In this document: piece by piece, positions 49,134 to 57,600 of the stretch
How the letters are laid out: every line of letters begins with the position of its first letter
Numbering within the stretch: the first letter of the stretch is position 1
Origin: Ferrovibrio sp046294345
GTDB lineage: Bacteria; Pseudomonadota; Alphaproteobacteria; Ferrovibrionales; Ferrovibrionaceae
Length of the DNA: 64,000 bases
Direction of reading: 5' to 3'
Assembly (NCBI GenBank): GCA_046294345.1
Contig: JBKBJT010000013.1
Coordinates: 16,053-80,052 of the forward strand
Notes under the pieces: model-generated
Told to the model about the DNA's origin: nothing
Seen by the model: the letters and a program-made list of their open reading frames with translations, nothing else
Database searches by the model: none
Made by a program: the position numbers and the translations under genes

Positions 49134-50111
49134 ATGAGCGGCGATCCCATTCTGACCTTTTCCAAGACCGTCGAGACCTATGCCGACGTGCCTGAATCGG
49201 TCATCGACGACATGCTGCGCGGTGCCGTGGACCTGCATTGCCACAGCGGCCCGTCGGTGATGCCGCGTTCGCTCAACCACCTGCAGGCCATCCTTGAAGC
49301 CCAGGATGCGGGCATGCACGCGGTGCTGTTCAAGGACCATTACTATTCCGTGACGCCGGTGGCGAAGTATATCGAAGAGACCATGCCCGACCTGCGGCTG
49401 AACCTGCTGACCGGCGTGGCACTCAACAATACCGTGGGTGGACTGAACCCCTATGCGGTCGACCATATGCTGAAGCTCGGCGGGCATATCGTGTGGATGC
49501 CGACCTTCAGCGCCGCGAACCATCTCCGCCACGGGCACCGCCATGTCATCCTGCCGACCAAGGAGAGGATGCTCACGCCGACCGGCCTCTCGGTCGTCAC
49601 CGACAGGGGCGACCTGAAGGAGGAGGTCAAGCCGATCCTCGACCTGATCGCCGAGGCGGATTGTGTGCTGTCGGCCGGCCATCTGCATATCAGCGAGATC
49701 TGGCCGTTGTTCGACGAGGCCAAGAAGCGCGGCGTGAAGCGTCTGCTGGTCAATCATCCCACCTTCGTGGTGGACGCCAACCTGCGCGACATCAAGGAAC
49801 TCTCCGATATGGGGGCCTATATCGAACATTCCTTCTGCATGTTCATCAACGAGACCTACAACAAGAAATTCACCGGCGCGCAGCTCAAGGAACTGATCAC
49901 CGCGGCCGGCGTCGAGCGCACGATCCTGGGTTCGGATCTCGGCCAGGCCAAGAACCCGCATCCGGTCGCAGGTTTCCGCGCGGTTATCAGGTTGTGTCTG
50001 GGGCTTGGCTACAACGAGGCGGAGATCCGCAAGATGATCGGCAGCAATGCCTGCCGGTTGATGGGGCTGCCGGAGCCGCAACTGGCCGTGCCGGCCGCCG
50101 CCGCGAGCTGA
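49134..50111 (+). CDS. Amidohydrolase-like protein (DUF6282 type)
   Basis: A 325-residue TIM-barrel metal hydrolase. Likely ligands: GAVDLHCHSGPSVMPRS (HxH near residue 37), AVLFKDHYYSVTP (Lys-Asp-His), SAGHLHISEIWPLF, LVNHPTFVVD and ILGSDLGQAKNP (terminal Asp). The ATG at 49134 is chosen because AGGAG lies 8 nt before it, while the ATG at 49128 is only 2 nt from that site. It follows the flavin reductase gene by 37 nt. It may hydrolyse an amide, lactone or ring of the unknown substrate. Confidence 0.8.
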   Translation: MSGDPILTFSKTVETYADVPESVIDDMLRGAVDLHCHSGPSVMPRSLNHLQAILEAQDAGMHAVLFKDHYYSVTPVAKYIEETMPDLRLNLLTGVALNNTVGGLNPYAVDHMLKLGGHIVWMPTFSAANHLRHGHRHVILPTKERMLTPTGLSVVTDRGDLKEEVKPILDLIAEADCVLSAGHLHISEIWPLFDEAKKRGVKRLLVNHPTFVVDANLRDIKELSDMGAYIEHSFCMFINETYNKKFTGAQLKELITAAGVERTILGSDLGQAKNPHPVAGFRAVIRLCLGLGYNEAEIRKMIGSNACRLMGLPEPQLAVPAAAAS

Positions 50112-50138
50112 CAGTCGCGGCAGGCTGACTCGCGGGGG

Positions 50139-50197
50139 ATTTCGCCAGGCGGAACGCGCCGGCATGCAAATTGACGGCCGCTGCGGTGGCCTAGAGT
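50139..50197 (+). promoter_or_regulatory. IclR site 4 and TAXI-TRAP promoter
   Basis: ATTTCG-CCAGG-CGGAAC (50139-50155), one mismatch from the common pattern. It is followed by TTGACG (50171-50176) and TAGAGT (50192-50197), giving a start near 50204 and a repeat centre about 57 bp upstream. The spacing of -35 and -10 is short (15 bp), as often seen where an activator is needed. Confidence 0.55.
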
Positions 50198-50231
50198 ATC
50201 GATGCCAATAACGCTTCAGGGAGGAAGTGCA

Positions 50232-51368
50232 ATGAAAAAGCTAGCCGGTATGGCATTTGCCGCGGCATGTCTGTCTTCGGGCCTGGCCATGGCCGCCGAT
50301 GTCAGTCTGCCCAAGACACTCGTCTGGACCAGCTTCGACACGGGCAGCCTTGGCTATAACCAATCCATCGCGGTCGGCAAGGCGCTGGAGGATGCCTATG
50401 GCATTTCGCTGCGTGTGCTGCCCGCCAGCACCGACCTGTCGCGCATTGCCCCGGCCCGCACCGGCCGCGTGCCCTTCGCCCTTGCGGGCAGCGATGCGTT
50501 CTATGCCTTCGAAGGCGTGCTCGGCTATGCCAGCCCGGACTGGGGTCCGCAGGCCCTGACCGGCGTTGTGCTGGCCGGCGCCGACAATGGCGTGGCCATG
50601 GGCGTGCCGAGCAACGGCAGCATCAAGACCATCAAGGACCTGAAGGGCAAGCGCATCGGCTGGGTGGTCAGCTCGCCGTCGCTGCAATCCAATGTCCGCG
50701 CCTTCCTCGCCTTCGGCGGCCTGACCAAGGACGACGTCCAGCTGGTCGAACAGCCGAGTTATGGCGGCGCCTGGCAGGCCTTCACCAACGGCCAGATCGA
50801 TGCCATGACCGCCGTGACCAGCGGCAGCGGCCTGCTCGAGCAGGCGGCCGCCTCGCCGCAGGGCCTGAAATGGCTCGAGATGCCGTTCTCCGATGCCGAA
50901 GGCTGGAAGCGGCTGCAGGGCGTGAATCCGCATTTCTCGCAGCGCGCCGCCACTGTCGGCGTCAACATCAAGAAGGACGATCCGCTGGAATGCGCCGGCG
51001 TTCCCTATCCCGTGCTGATCACCTACACGGCCGCGCCCGACCTGGTCTACAACGTGACCAAGGCTATCGACCTGCAGGCGCCGGTCTACAGCAAGGCCCA
51101 GTCCGGCACCTCCGGCTGGGCGGCCAAGTCGCAGGCCTATAACTGGGTCGTGCCGTACAACGAGGGTGCGATCAAGTATTACAAGGAGGTTGGCACCTGG
51201 GATGCCGCCAAGCAGAAGCATAACGACCAACTCGTGGCCCGCGGCAAGGTCCTGCAGGAAGCCTGGAAGAAGATGGCGACCGTGAAAGGCGACGACTTCA
51301 CCGCGGCGTGGCTGAAGGTGCGCGCCGAGGCTCTCGAAGCGGCTGGGTTCCCGGCGTATTTCAAGTAA
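50232..51368 (+). CDS. TAXI-family TRAP transporter substrate-binding protein
   Basis: A 378-residue periplasmic binding protein. The signal peptide is MKKLAGMAFAAACLSSGLAM, cleaved near AMA-A. The TAXI fold shows in LVWTSFDTGSLGYNQSIAVG, RIAPARTGRVPFALAGSDA and GKRIGWVVSSPSLQSNVRAFL. GGGAGGAA stands before the ATG at 50232. TAXI proteins bind organic acids; with the fused permease it should import the substrate of the cluster. Confidence 0.92.
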   Translation: MKKLAGMAFAAACLSSGLAMAADVSLPKTLVWTSFDTGSLGYNQSIAVGKALEDAYGISLRVLPASTDLSRIAPARTGRVPFALAGSDAFYAFEGVLGYASPDWGPQALTGVVLAGADNGVAMGVPSNGSIKTIKDLKGKRIGWVVSSPSLQSNVRAFLAFGGLTKDDVQLVEQPSYGGAWQAFTNGQIDAMTAVTSGSGLLEQAAASPQGLKWLEMPFSDAEGWKRLQGVNPHFSQRAATVGVNIKKDDPLECAGVPYPVLITYTAAPDLVYNVTKAIDLQAPVYSKAQSGTSGWAAKSQAYNWVVPYNEGAIKYYKEVGTWDAAKQKHNDQLVARGKVLQEAWKKMATVKGDDFTAAWLKVRAEALEAAGFPAYFK

Positions 51369-51392
51369 GATATCCCTACTCTTTCAGGTCAG

Positions 51393-53393
51393 ATGCAGAT
51401 GTCCACAATCGAAAACAACTTCTATGACGGCGAGGCCGCCCCCGCCCGCGAAGTTGGCGGCAAGACAGTGCTGGTCGTCCGCGCCTTCACGGTGGCCATG
51501 CTGTTGCTCGGGATCAACCAGACCTTCAACATCGGGTCGGTATTCCATGTCTCGATCCTCGAGAACCAGTATCTCTACGCTGTTTTGGCCCTCTGCATCC
51601 CGCTCGTGTTCCTGCTCTTTCCCGCCGGCAAGCTGAAGGCGGGGCAGGGACCGGGCATCATCGACTGGACGCTGGCGGTCATCAGCTTCCTTGCCCTGGG
51701 ATATTTCATTCTCCACGCCTATGACATCGTGCTCTCGGGTTGGGAAATGTCGCCGCCGATGATCGCGGTCGTCATCGGCGCCATCCTGTGGGCGGTCATG
51801 CTCGATGCGGGTCGTCGTGCCGGCGGCCTGGTCCTCAGCCTGGTCGTGCTATTCTTCTCGTTCTATCCGCTGTTCGCCGACATGCTGCCGGGCCCGATCT
51901 CCGCCTTTGCTTCTCCTTTCGAGTATGTTGCCGCCTATCACGCCATGAGCCTGGAGAGTATCCTCGGCATCCCGCTCAAGGCCTTTGCCAATCTCGTGTT
52001 CGGTTTCGTGGTGTTCGGCGCGGCGCTGGAGCATACCGGGGCCGGCCGCTTCTTCATCAACCTCGCCTTCGCCCTGCTCGGTCGTGTCCGGGGCGGGCCG
52101 GCCAAGGTCGCGATCCTCTCAAGCGGCCTGATGGGGTCCCTGAGCGGCAGCGTGGTCACCAATGTGCTGACCACCGGCGTGATGACGATCCCCGCCATGC
52201 GCAAGGTCGGCATGAAGGGCACCGTCGCCGCCGGAATCGAAACCTGCGCTTCGACGGGCGGCGTGCTGATGCCGCCGGTGATGGGTGCGGCCGCCTTCGT
52301 GATGGCGGATTTCCTCCAGGTGCCTTACGCCACGATCGCCATCGCCGCCGCGATCCCGGCCTTCCTTTACTTCTTCGGGTTGTTCGTGCAGATCGATGCC
52401 CGCGCCGCCCGCGAAGGCCTGCGCGGCCTGACGCAGGAAGAGCTACCCGATCTGAAAACGACGCTGAAGGAAGGCTGGCACCATGTCTTCGCCTTCATAT
52501 TCCTCACTGTCATGCTGCTCGTCATGCAGCAGGAGCAGTATGCGCCCTTTTACGCGACGGTCGTCCTGCTGGTCATCAACCAGATCGTGTCCAAGACCGA
52601 CCGCTGGGGCAAAAAGGAACTGATCGCCTTCATCGACAGCCTGGCGCGCCTGTTCGCCACCCTTGCTGCCACCCTTGCCGCGGTCGGCATGATCGTCGGC
52701 GGCCTGTCGATGACCGGTCTGGCCGGCACGCTGGTCAACGACCTGCTGAGTATTGCCGGCGGCTCGCCCTACCTGCTGCTGATCATGGGGGCGATCACCA
52801 GCCTGATCCTCGGCACCGGCATGACGGCGACCGCCTGCTACATCTTCCTCGCGGTGATGCTGGCCCCGGCGCTAATCCAGGTCGGGCTCGACCCGCTTGC
52901 GGTGCATCTCTACATCTTCTACTGGGGCATGCTGTCCTTCATCACCCCGCCGGTGGCGCTGGGTGCCTTTGCGGCCGCCTCGATTGCCAAGACGCCGCCC
53001 ATGCGCACCGGCTTCGAGGCGATGCGGATCGGAAGCATCATCTACTTCATTCCGTTCTTCTTCGTCTTCGACCCCGCCCTCATCATGAATGGAACCTGGG
53101 ACAACATCCTCATCTCGACCGCGCTGGCCGTCTTCGGGGTCTGGATCTTCGCCAGCGGCATCCAGGGTTACATCATCGGGATCGGCCCCATTTTCGGGAA
53201 TGGTCCGGTCGGCTGGATGCTGCGGCTGCCCATCCTGGTCGGTGCCCTGCTGATCGCGCTGCCCGGCGAGGCCGTGCCCGGCATGAACGACTGGCAGCTT
53301 CTCGGCCTCGGGCTTGCGATCATGGCCCCGGTGGTTCTGGCCGCCTATATCCAGAACCGCCGCCAGTTCCACAAGCTGGCCAGCCCGGCCTGA
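51393..53393 (+). CDS. TRAP transporter fused permease (DctQM type)
   Basis: A 666-residue protein with about 16-18 hydrophobic helices, joining the small (Q) and large (M) TRAP membrane subunits, as usual for TAXI systems. Conserved large-subunit segments are LSSGLMGSLSGSVVTNVLTTG, TGGVLMPPVMGAAAFVMADFL and LGTGMTATACYIFLAVML. The C-terminal 130 residues hold extra helices. It follows the binding-protein gene by 24 nt. Confidence 0.94.
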   Translation: MQMSTIENNFYDGEAAPAREVGGKTVLVVRAFTVAMLLLGINQTFNIGSVFHVSILENQYLYAVLALCIPLVFLLFPAGKLKAGQGPGIIDWTLAVISFLALGYFILHAYDIVLSGWEMSPPMIAVVIGAILWAVMLDAGRRAGGLVLSLVVLFFSFYPLFADMLPGPISAFASPFEYVAAYHAMSLESILGIPLKAFANLVFGFVVFGAALEHTGAGRFFINLAFALLGRVRGGPAKVAILSSGLMGSLSGSVVTNVLTTGVMTIPAMRKVGMKGTVAAGIETCASTGGVLMPPVMGAAAFVMADFLQVPYATIAIAAAIPAFLYFFGLFVQIDARAAREGLRGLTQEELPDLKTTLKEGWHHVFAFIFLTVMLLVMQQEQYAPFYATVVLLVINQIVSKTDRWGKKELIAFIDSLARLFATLAATLAAVGMIVGGLSMTGLAGTLVNDLLSIAGGSPYLLLIMGAITSLILGTGMTATACYIFLAVMLAPALIQVGLDPLAVHLYIFYWGMLSFITPPVALGAFAAASIAKTPPMRTGFEAMRIGSIIYFIPFFFVFDPALIMNGTWDNILISTALAVFGVWIFASGIQGYIIGIGPIFGNGPVGWMLRLPILVGALLIALPGEAVPGMNDWQLLGLGLAIMAPVVLAAYIQNRRQFHKLASPA

Positions 53394-53405
53394 AGGGAGA
53401 GGCCG

Positions 53406-54032
53406 ATGCAGCCCGATGCCGACCGCCGCCTGCAGGCCATGCTGGACCGCGAGGAGGTTTTCGACCTCGTCCGGCGCGAACGCTTCGCCCGCGACCAGCG
53501 CCGCTTCGACGTGATGCGGGCCTGTTTCCACGACGACGCCTATGTGCGGACCAGCTGGTATGACGGCCGTGGCGGCGAGGCGTATGTGGAAGCCACCCGC
53601 ACGTGGATGAAGTCGGCGGGCACCACCAGCAAGCACTGGGTATTTCCCGCTTATGCCCGGATCGCCGACGACAGGGCCACCGTCGAGAGTCCGGCGATGA
53701 TCTTCAACCGCGCCCGGCTGAACGGCGTCGAGGTGGATTTCCATGTCTTCTGCCGCTTCTTCTCGCGCGCGGTGCGCGAGAACGGCGCCTGGAAGCTGCT
53801 GTCCTTCGAGGTGCTGTTCGAGCGCGACATCATGCGCACCGTCAATGCGGCCGAAACCCTGCCGGTTGACTGGGCGGTGCTGGCCGCCCTGCGCCCGTCC
53901 TACCGGTTCTTGGCCTACATGCAGCAGAGTCGCGGCGTGACGGTGAATCCCGATCTGCTCGGCGATGACCGCCCGGAACAGCTGGACGCGTTCCATGCCG
54001 GCGAAGAAGCCTGGTTGACCGGAGCGGCGTAG
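53406..54032 (+). CDS. SnoaL-like/NTF2-fold protein
   Basis: A 208-residue protein of the nuclear transport factor 2-like fold: LDREEVFDLVRRERFARDQR, RACFHDDAYVRTSWYDGRGG and VDFHVFCRFFSRAVREN. The Asp-Arg-Glu-Glu opening is typical of SnoaL_4-type proteins, which include dehydratases and ring-cyclising enzymes. GGGAGAGG precedes the ATG; it is 12 nt after the permease gene and so is its operon partner. Its reaction is unknown. Confidence 0.82.
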   Translation: MQPDADRRLQAMLDREEVFDLVRRERFARDQRRFDVMRACFHDDAYVRTSWYDGRGGEAYVEATRTWMKSAGTTSKHWVFPAYARIADDRATVESPAMIFNRARLNGVEVDFHVFCRFFSRAVRENGAWKLLSFEVLFERDIMRTVNAAETLPVDWAVLAALRPSYRFLAYMQQSRGVTVNPDLLGDDRPEQLDAFHAGEEAWLTGAA

Positions 54033-54053
54033 TCCTGCAGGGCCGGCCCGGCC

Positions 54054-55205
54054 TCAGATGAGGCCGCGCGCCGCCAGGTTCCGCATCAGGGCCCGCGCGC
54101 CGAAGGTCCATTCGGCGCATTCGGTGGACAGCCGCACCGTATTCTCCAGATAACCGAGGCCGGGCGAGGCAATCCGCACCACATCGCCGATCTTGTGGGT
54201 GAAGCCTTCGCCGGGCATGTCGCGGTCCTCGGTCGGCGCGAACAGCGTGCCGAGGAACAGCATGATGCCATCCGGATACTGGTGATGGCGGCCGAGCGTC
54301 TGCCGCACCAGGTCTTCCGGATCGCGGCTGATCTGCTTCATCGAGGAGCGGCCCTTCAGCACGAAGCCGTCCTTCCCGGTCACGGTCATGTCCAGTTCGG
54401 CCTGCCGCACATGGTCCAGCGTGAAACGGCCGTCGAACAGGCGGATCATCGGCCCGATCGCACAGCTGGCGTTGTTGTCCTTCGCCTTCGAGAGCAGCAG
54501 CGCCGAGCGCCCCTCCACATCGCGCAGGTTGACGTCGTTGCCCAGTGCCGCGCCGACGATCCGGCCACGGGAGGATACCGCCAGCACGATTTCCGGTTCC
54601 GGGTTGTTCCATTTCGAGATGGGATGCAGGCCGACATCCGCGCCCGGCCCCATGGCCGACAGCATCTGCGCCTTGGAAAAGACTTCCGCATCCGGGCCGA
54701 TGCCGACCTCCAGATACTGGCTCCACATGCCTTCGGCGATCAGGGCCTGCTTGACGCCGGCCGCCGCTTCCGAGCCGGCCTTGATGTTGCGCAGCGAACC
54801 GCCGATCGCGTCGCCGACCTTTTTCCGGATTGCCTCCGCCCGTTTCGGATCGCCGGCCGCCTTCTCCTCGATCACGCGTTCGACCATCGAGGAGGCGAAG
54901 GTCACGCCACAGGCCTTGATCGGCTGCAGGTCGCAGGGGGCCAGGAAATGCGGCTTGGTGGCGTCGCCGGGTCGATTGGCCGCGATCTGCTCGGCCAGGC
55001 CGATACTGCGCCCGGCGGCCGCGCGCACGAAGCCGGCCGGATCGTCCATGTCGCAGATATCGGCCACGACTGGTGCCGCGCGCGAGGTGATGTCCACCAC
55101 CATGCCGTCGCGGATCGTCACCACAGAGGGGCCCGCGGCTTCAGGCGACCAGATCCGGCCGATGAACACGCCGTCGTTTTCCGCCTGTCCCAGAAAGAAC
55201 GCCAT
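54054..55205 (-). CDS. XylX-like 2-keto-3-deoxypentonate dehydratase (FAH family)
   Basis: A 383-residue fumarylacetoacetate-hydrolase-family enzyme. Metal-site residues are in the block KWNNPEPEIVLAV (near residue 225) and LGNDVNLRDVEGRSALLLSK, with HQYPDGIMLFLGTLFAP later. As remembered, Caulobacter XylX, which dehydrates 2-keto-3-deoxy-D-xylonate, shares length and these blocks. It should yield alpha-ketoglutarate semialdehyde. Its promoter is overlapped by the GntR site at 55252-55267, and it is divergent from the regulator. L-arabonate-type substrates are equally possible. Confidence 0.85.
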   Translation of the reverse strand: MAFFLGQAENDGVFIGRIWSPEAAGPSVVTIRDGMVVDITSRAAPVVADICDMDDPAGFVRAAAGRSIGLAEQIAANRPGDATKPHFLAPCDLQPIKACGVTFASSMVERVIEEKAAGDPKRAEAIRKKVGDAIGGSLRNIKAGSEAAAGVKQALIAEGMWSQYLEVGIGPDAEVFSKAQMLSAMGPGADVGLHPISKWNNPEPEIVLAVSSRGRIVGAALGNDVNLRDVEGRSALLLSKAKDNNASCAIGPMIRLFDGRFTLDHVRQAELDMTVTGKDGFVLKGRSSMKQISRDPEDLVRQTLGRHHQYPDGIMLFLGTLFAPTEDRDMPGEGFTHKIGDVVRIASPGLGYLENTVRLSTECAEWTFGARALMRNLAARGLI

Positions 55206-55251
55206 CTGTTTCCACCCCTTCTGTTCGCCGGCAGTCCACCAGCTCGACCGT

Positions 55252-55292
55252 ATTTGGTCCTACAAATAACGGATGTTCATAACGAGGGTCAA
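55252..55292 (-). promoter_or_regulatory. FCD-GntR operator 1 on the xylX-like promoter
   Basis: ATTTGGTCCTACAAAT (55252-55267) contains TGGTCCTACAA, a full match to the FadR-type pattern TNGTNNNACNA. On the minus strand TTGACC (55287-55292) and TTATTT (55264-55269) are spaced 17 bp, so the operator covers the -10. Repression is expected. Confidence 0.7.
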
Positions 55293-55397
55293 TTCATGCC
55301 TGGTGCCTGGAAAGCCCCGAGTTCTGCAATCTGTTGTTGTTTTATAAGCATTAAAGCTCCATTTCCCGGTTTCCGGACCGGACCGGAAAAGACGGAG

Positions 55398-55442
55398 TTG
55401 ACAGGCCGCCAAGGGGTCACTAGGGATTCTGGTCCAACAAAT
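55398..55442 (+). promoter_or_regulatory. FCD-GntR operator 2 and regulator promoter
   Basis: TTGACA (55398-55403), 17 bp, then TAGGGA (55421-55426); TGGTCCAACAA (55430-55440) matches TNGTNNNACNA and differs from operator 1 by one base. It lies at the expected start point, suggesting autoregulation. Confidence 0.65.
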
Positions 55443-55446
55443 AGGG

Positions 55447-56253
55447 ATGGCGGCTCAAGCTGTCCCAGCAGGGAATACCGATCACACAGGGGTCGCGGTG
55501 AAACCGAAAACGCACGTATCGGCCCAGAAAGGCAGAGCACTGAAAACCGGATCGCCCGGGGGATCGTCCGGCGGCTCGGCCGTCGATGCGGTCGTCGAGC
55601 AGATTCGCGCGCTGATCGCCGATGCCGGGTTGAAGGTCGGCGACAGCCTGCCGACGGAGCGCGAGCTCTGCATCCAGTTCAATGCCAGCCGGAACACGGT
55701 GCGCGAGGCGATGCGCATCGTGAAGGCTTATGGCCTGGTGGATGTGCGGCCCAAGGTGGGCGCGACCATCACCGACAACCGCATGTCGCGCGCGTTCGAA
55801 CTGTTTTCCTTCAACACCATGGAGGTCTCGCGCAAGACCTTCAGCGACGTGCAGGCCTTCCGCGACCTTCTCGAGGTCGGCTCGGCGGACCGGCTGCTCG
55901 ACCGGCTGACCGACCGGGATATCGATGACCTCTACGCGATCAACAACCGGCTGGCCGAAATCAGCGACATCCAGGAAGCCTCCGAGGTCGACTACGATTT
56001 CCACACCCGGTTGATCTCGATCCTCGGCAACGACGCCATCATGGATGTCTACAAGGTGATGAAGCCGGTCGTCCTGCGGATCATGCAGAAAGGCAAGACC
56101 CGCCGGTCGTACAAGACCGAAACCTATTCCGAGCATGCCGGTGTGATCGACGCGCTGGCCGCGCACGACCGCCTGGCATTCCAGTATCGCCTGCGGAGCC
56201 ACCTGATGATCGGCTTCAGGAATTTCAGCGAAGAGATGGAGGCGACGGCCTGA
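55447..56253 (+). CDS. GntR-family FCD-domain regulator
   Basis: A regulator of up to 268 residues. A disordered N-terminus of about 45 residues (Gly/Ser/Lys-rich) precedes the winged helix (AVVEQIRALIADAGLKVGDS, ASRNTVREAMRIVKAYGLVD) and the FCD domain with DYDFHTRLISILGNDAIM and EHAGVIDALAAHD, whose Asp/His residues bind a metal. The start may be 55447 or an internal GTG at 55498. Two operators flank the divergent region, so it should repress both the dehydratase gene and itself in response to a sugar acid. Confidence 0.9.
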   Translation: MAAQAVPAGNTDHTGVAVKPKTHVSAQKGRALKTGSPGGSSGGSAVDAVVEQIRALIADAGLKVGDSLPTERELCIQFNASRNTVREAMRIVKAYGLVDVRPKVGATITDNRMSRAFELFSFNTMEVSRKTFSDVQAFRDLLEVGSADRLLDRLTDRDIDDLYAINNRLAEISDIQEASEVDYDFHTRLISILGNDAIMDVYKVMKPVVLRIMQKGKTRRSYKTETYSEHAGVIDALAAHDRLAFQYRLRSHLMIGFRNFSEEMEATA

Positions 56254-56351
56254 CCAGGAACTAGGCATGAAGGCAGATCCGAAATAACGGAGACGTGGAC
56301 CGCAGTCCGAAGAATTCCGAACGGATGCTTTAAACAGAGGGAGGAACCACC

Positions 56352-57488
56352 ATGAAATCAGTTCTCGCATTTTCGGCCGTCGTGATGGCGGCGGCGTTGT
56401 CGGCGCAACTGGCCTATGCCGGCCCCAAGGTCGTTTCGGGCCCCGGCGCCGATCCGGCCTGTTTCAAGCCATGGTCCGACAGCACCAAATACTTCCAGTG
56501 GGCCGCCCGTCCGGGCCCCTACCGCATCGCCGTGGTCAACGGCTTCGTCGGCAACACCTGGCGCATCCAGATGATCAAGACGGCCAAGGCCTTCGCCGAA
56601 GATCCGTCGATGAAGGGCAAGATCAAGGAGTTCAAGGTCGTGTCCACCGGAACCGACGCGCCGGCGCAGCTGGGCGCCATCGAGGATTTCATCAACCAGG
56701 GTTATGACGCCATCGTCACCATCGCGGTGTCGCCGGACGGTTTCGACCGCGTCATCCGCCTGGCCGACCGCAACAACGTGGTGCTGGTGCCGTTCGACAA
56801 TGTGCTCGACACCGACAAGGTCATGCAGGTGAACGAGGACCAGCTGGCCATGGGCAAGACCTGGGCCGAATTCCTGCTCAAGGAACTGAAGGCGGCGGGC
56901 AAGACCTCGGGCAAGATCCTGGAGGTGCGCGGCCTGCCCGGCAATTCGGTCGACCGCGACCGTTCGGTCGGCATCCACAAGGCGCTCGAGGCATCGGGCG
57001 GCAAGTGGGAAGTCGTCCAGGTGGTGGGCAACTGGGATGACGGCACCGCGCAGAAGGTGACCGCCGATGCCATCGCCGTGCATGGCAGGTTCGATGCCAT
57101 CGCGGCGCAGGGCGGCACCACCGGCGTTGTCCGGGCGATGCTGGATGCCAAGCACCCGATGGTGCCGATTGCCGGCGAGTCCGAAAACGGCTTCCGCAAG
57201 CTTGTCGCCAAGCATGCGGGCGAGGGCCTGAAGGGCATCTCGATCGGCCAGTCGCCCGGCCTGGTCGCGATTGCCATGAAGGCGGCCGTCACCGCGCTGG
57301 AAGGCAAGGCCATGCCGCAGCTCATCTCGGTGCCATTGCCGGTGGCCGACTACACGCAGCTGAAGGACGGCGTGAACTTCTGGACCAGCCTTCCGGACAA
57401 CTTCTTCACGGTCAACGAATTCCCGCCCTGCGGCGTGAACATCTCCGGCCCGGCGATCATGTCGAAGACCGAAGCGGACGTGAAATAA
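56352..57488 (+). CDS. Sugar ABC transporter substrate-binding protein
   Basis: A 378-residue ribose-type periplasmic binding protein. The signal peptide is MKSVLAFSAVVMAAALSAQL, cleaved near AYA-G. Sugar-contact segments are IAVVNGFVGNTWRIQMIKTA, AIVTIAVSPDGFDRVIRLAD, ILEVRGLPGNSVDRDRS and FDAIAAQGGTTGVVRAML. GGGAGGAA stands 6 nt before the ATG. A strong hairpin follows the gene. With the xylX-like gene next door, a pentose or pentonate is a probable ligand. Confidence 0.92.
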   Translation: MKSVLAFSAVVMAAALSAQLAYAGPKVVSGPGADPACFKPWSDSTKYFQWAARPGPYRIAVVNGFVGNTWRIQMIKTAKAFAEDPSMKGKIKEFKVVSTGTDAPAQLGAIEDFINQGYDAIVTIAVSPDGFDRVIRLADRNNVVLVPFDNVLDTDKVMQVNEDQLAMGKTWAEFLLKELKAAGKTSGKILEVRGLPGNSVDRDRSVGIHKALEASGGKWEVVQVVGNWDDGTAQKVTADAIAVHGRFDAIAAQGGTTGVVRAMLDAKHPMVPIAGESENGFRKLVAKHAGEGLKGISIGQSPGLVAIAMKAAVTALEGKAMPQLISVPLPVADYTQLKDGVNFWTSLPDNFFTVNEFPPCGVNISGPAIMSKTEADVK

Positions 57489-57506
57489 CCGCCATCCCCG
57501 ATCGAA

Positions 57507-57537
57507 CAGGGCCCCGGCGCCAGCACCCGGGGCCCTG
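57507..57537 (+). terminator. 11-bp perfect stem-loop after the sugar-binding protein
   Basis: CAGGGCCCCGG (57507-57517) pairs fully with CCGGGGCCCTG (57527-57537) around a 9-nt loop; CCTTTC follows. It probably attenuates or protects the binding-protein transcript, so that the ATPase and permeases are made in lower amount. Confidence 0.75.
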
Positions 57538-57600
57538 CCTTTCAGGAACTGTCCTCCTCCTATGCAAGGGCGGCCGGCTTTGGCCGGATGCAGCACAGGC

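Noticed and set aside
56310..56325. GGAC-CGCA-GTCC inverted repeat before the sugar-binding protein as a GntR operator
   Set aside because: It does not fit TNGTNNNACNA and its 4-bp arms are expected by chance.
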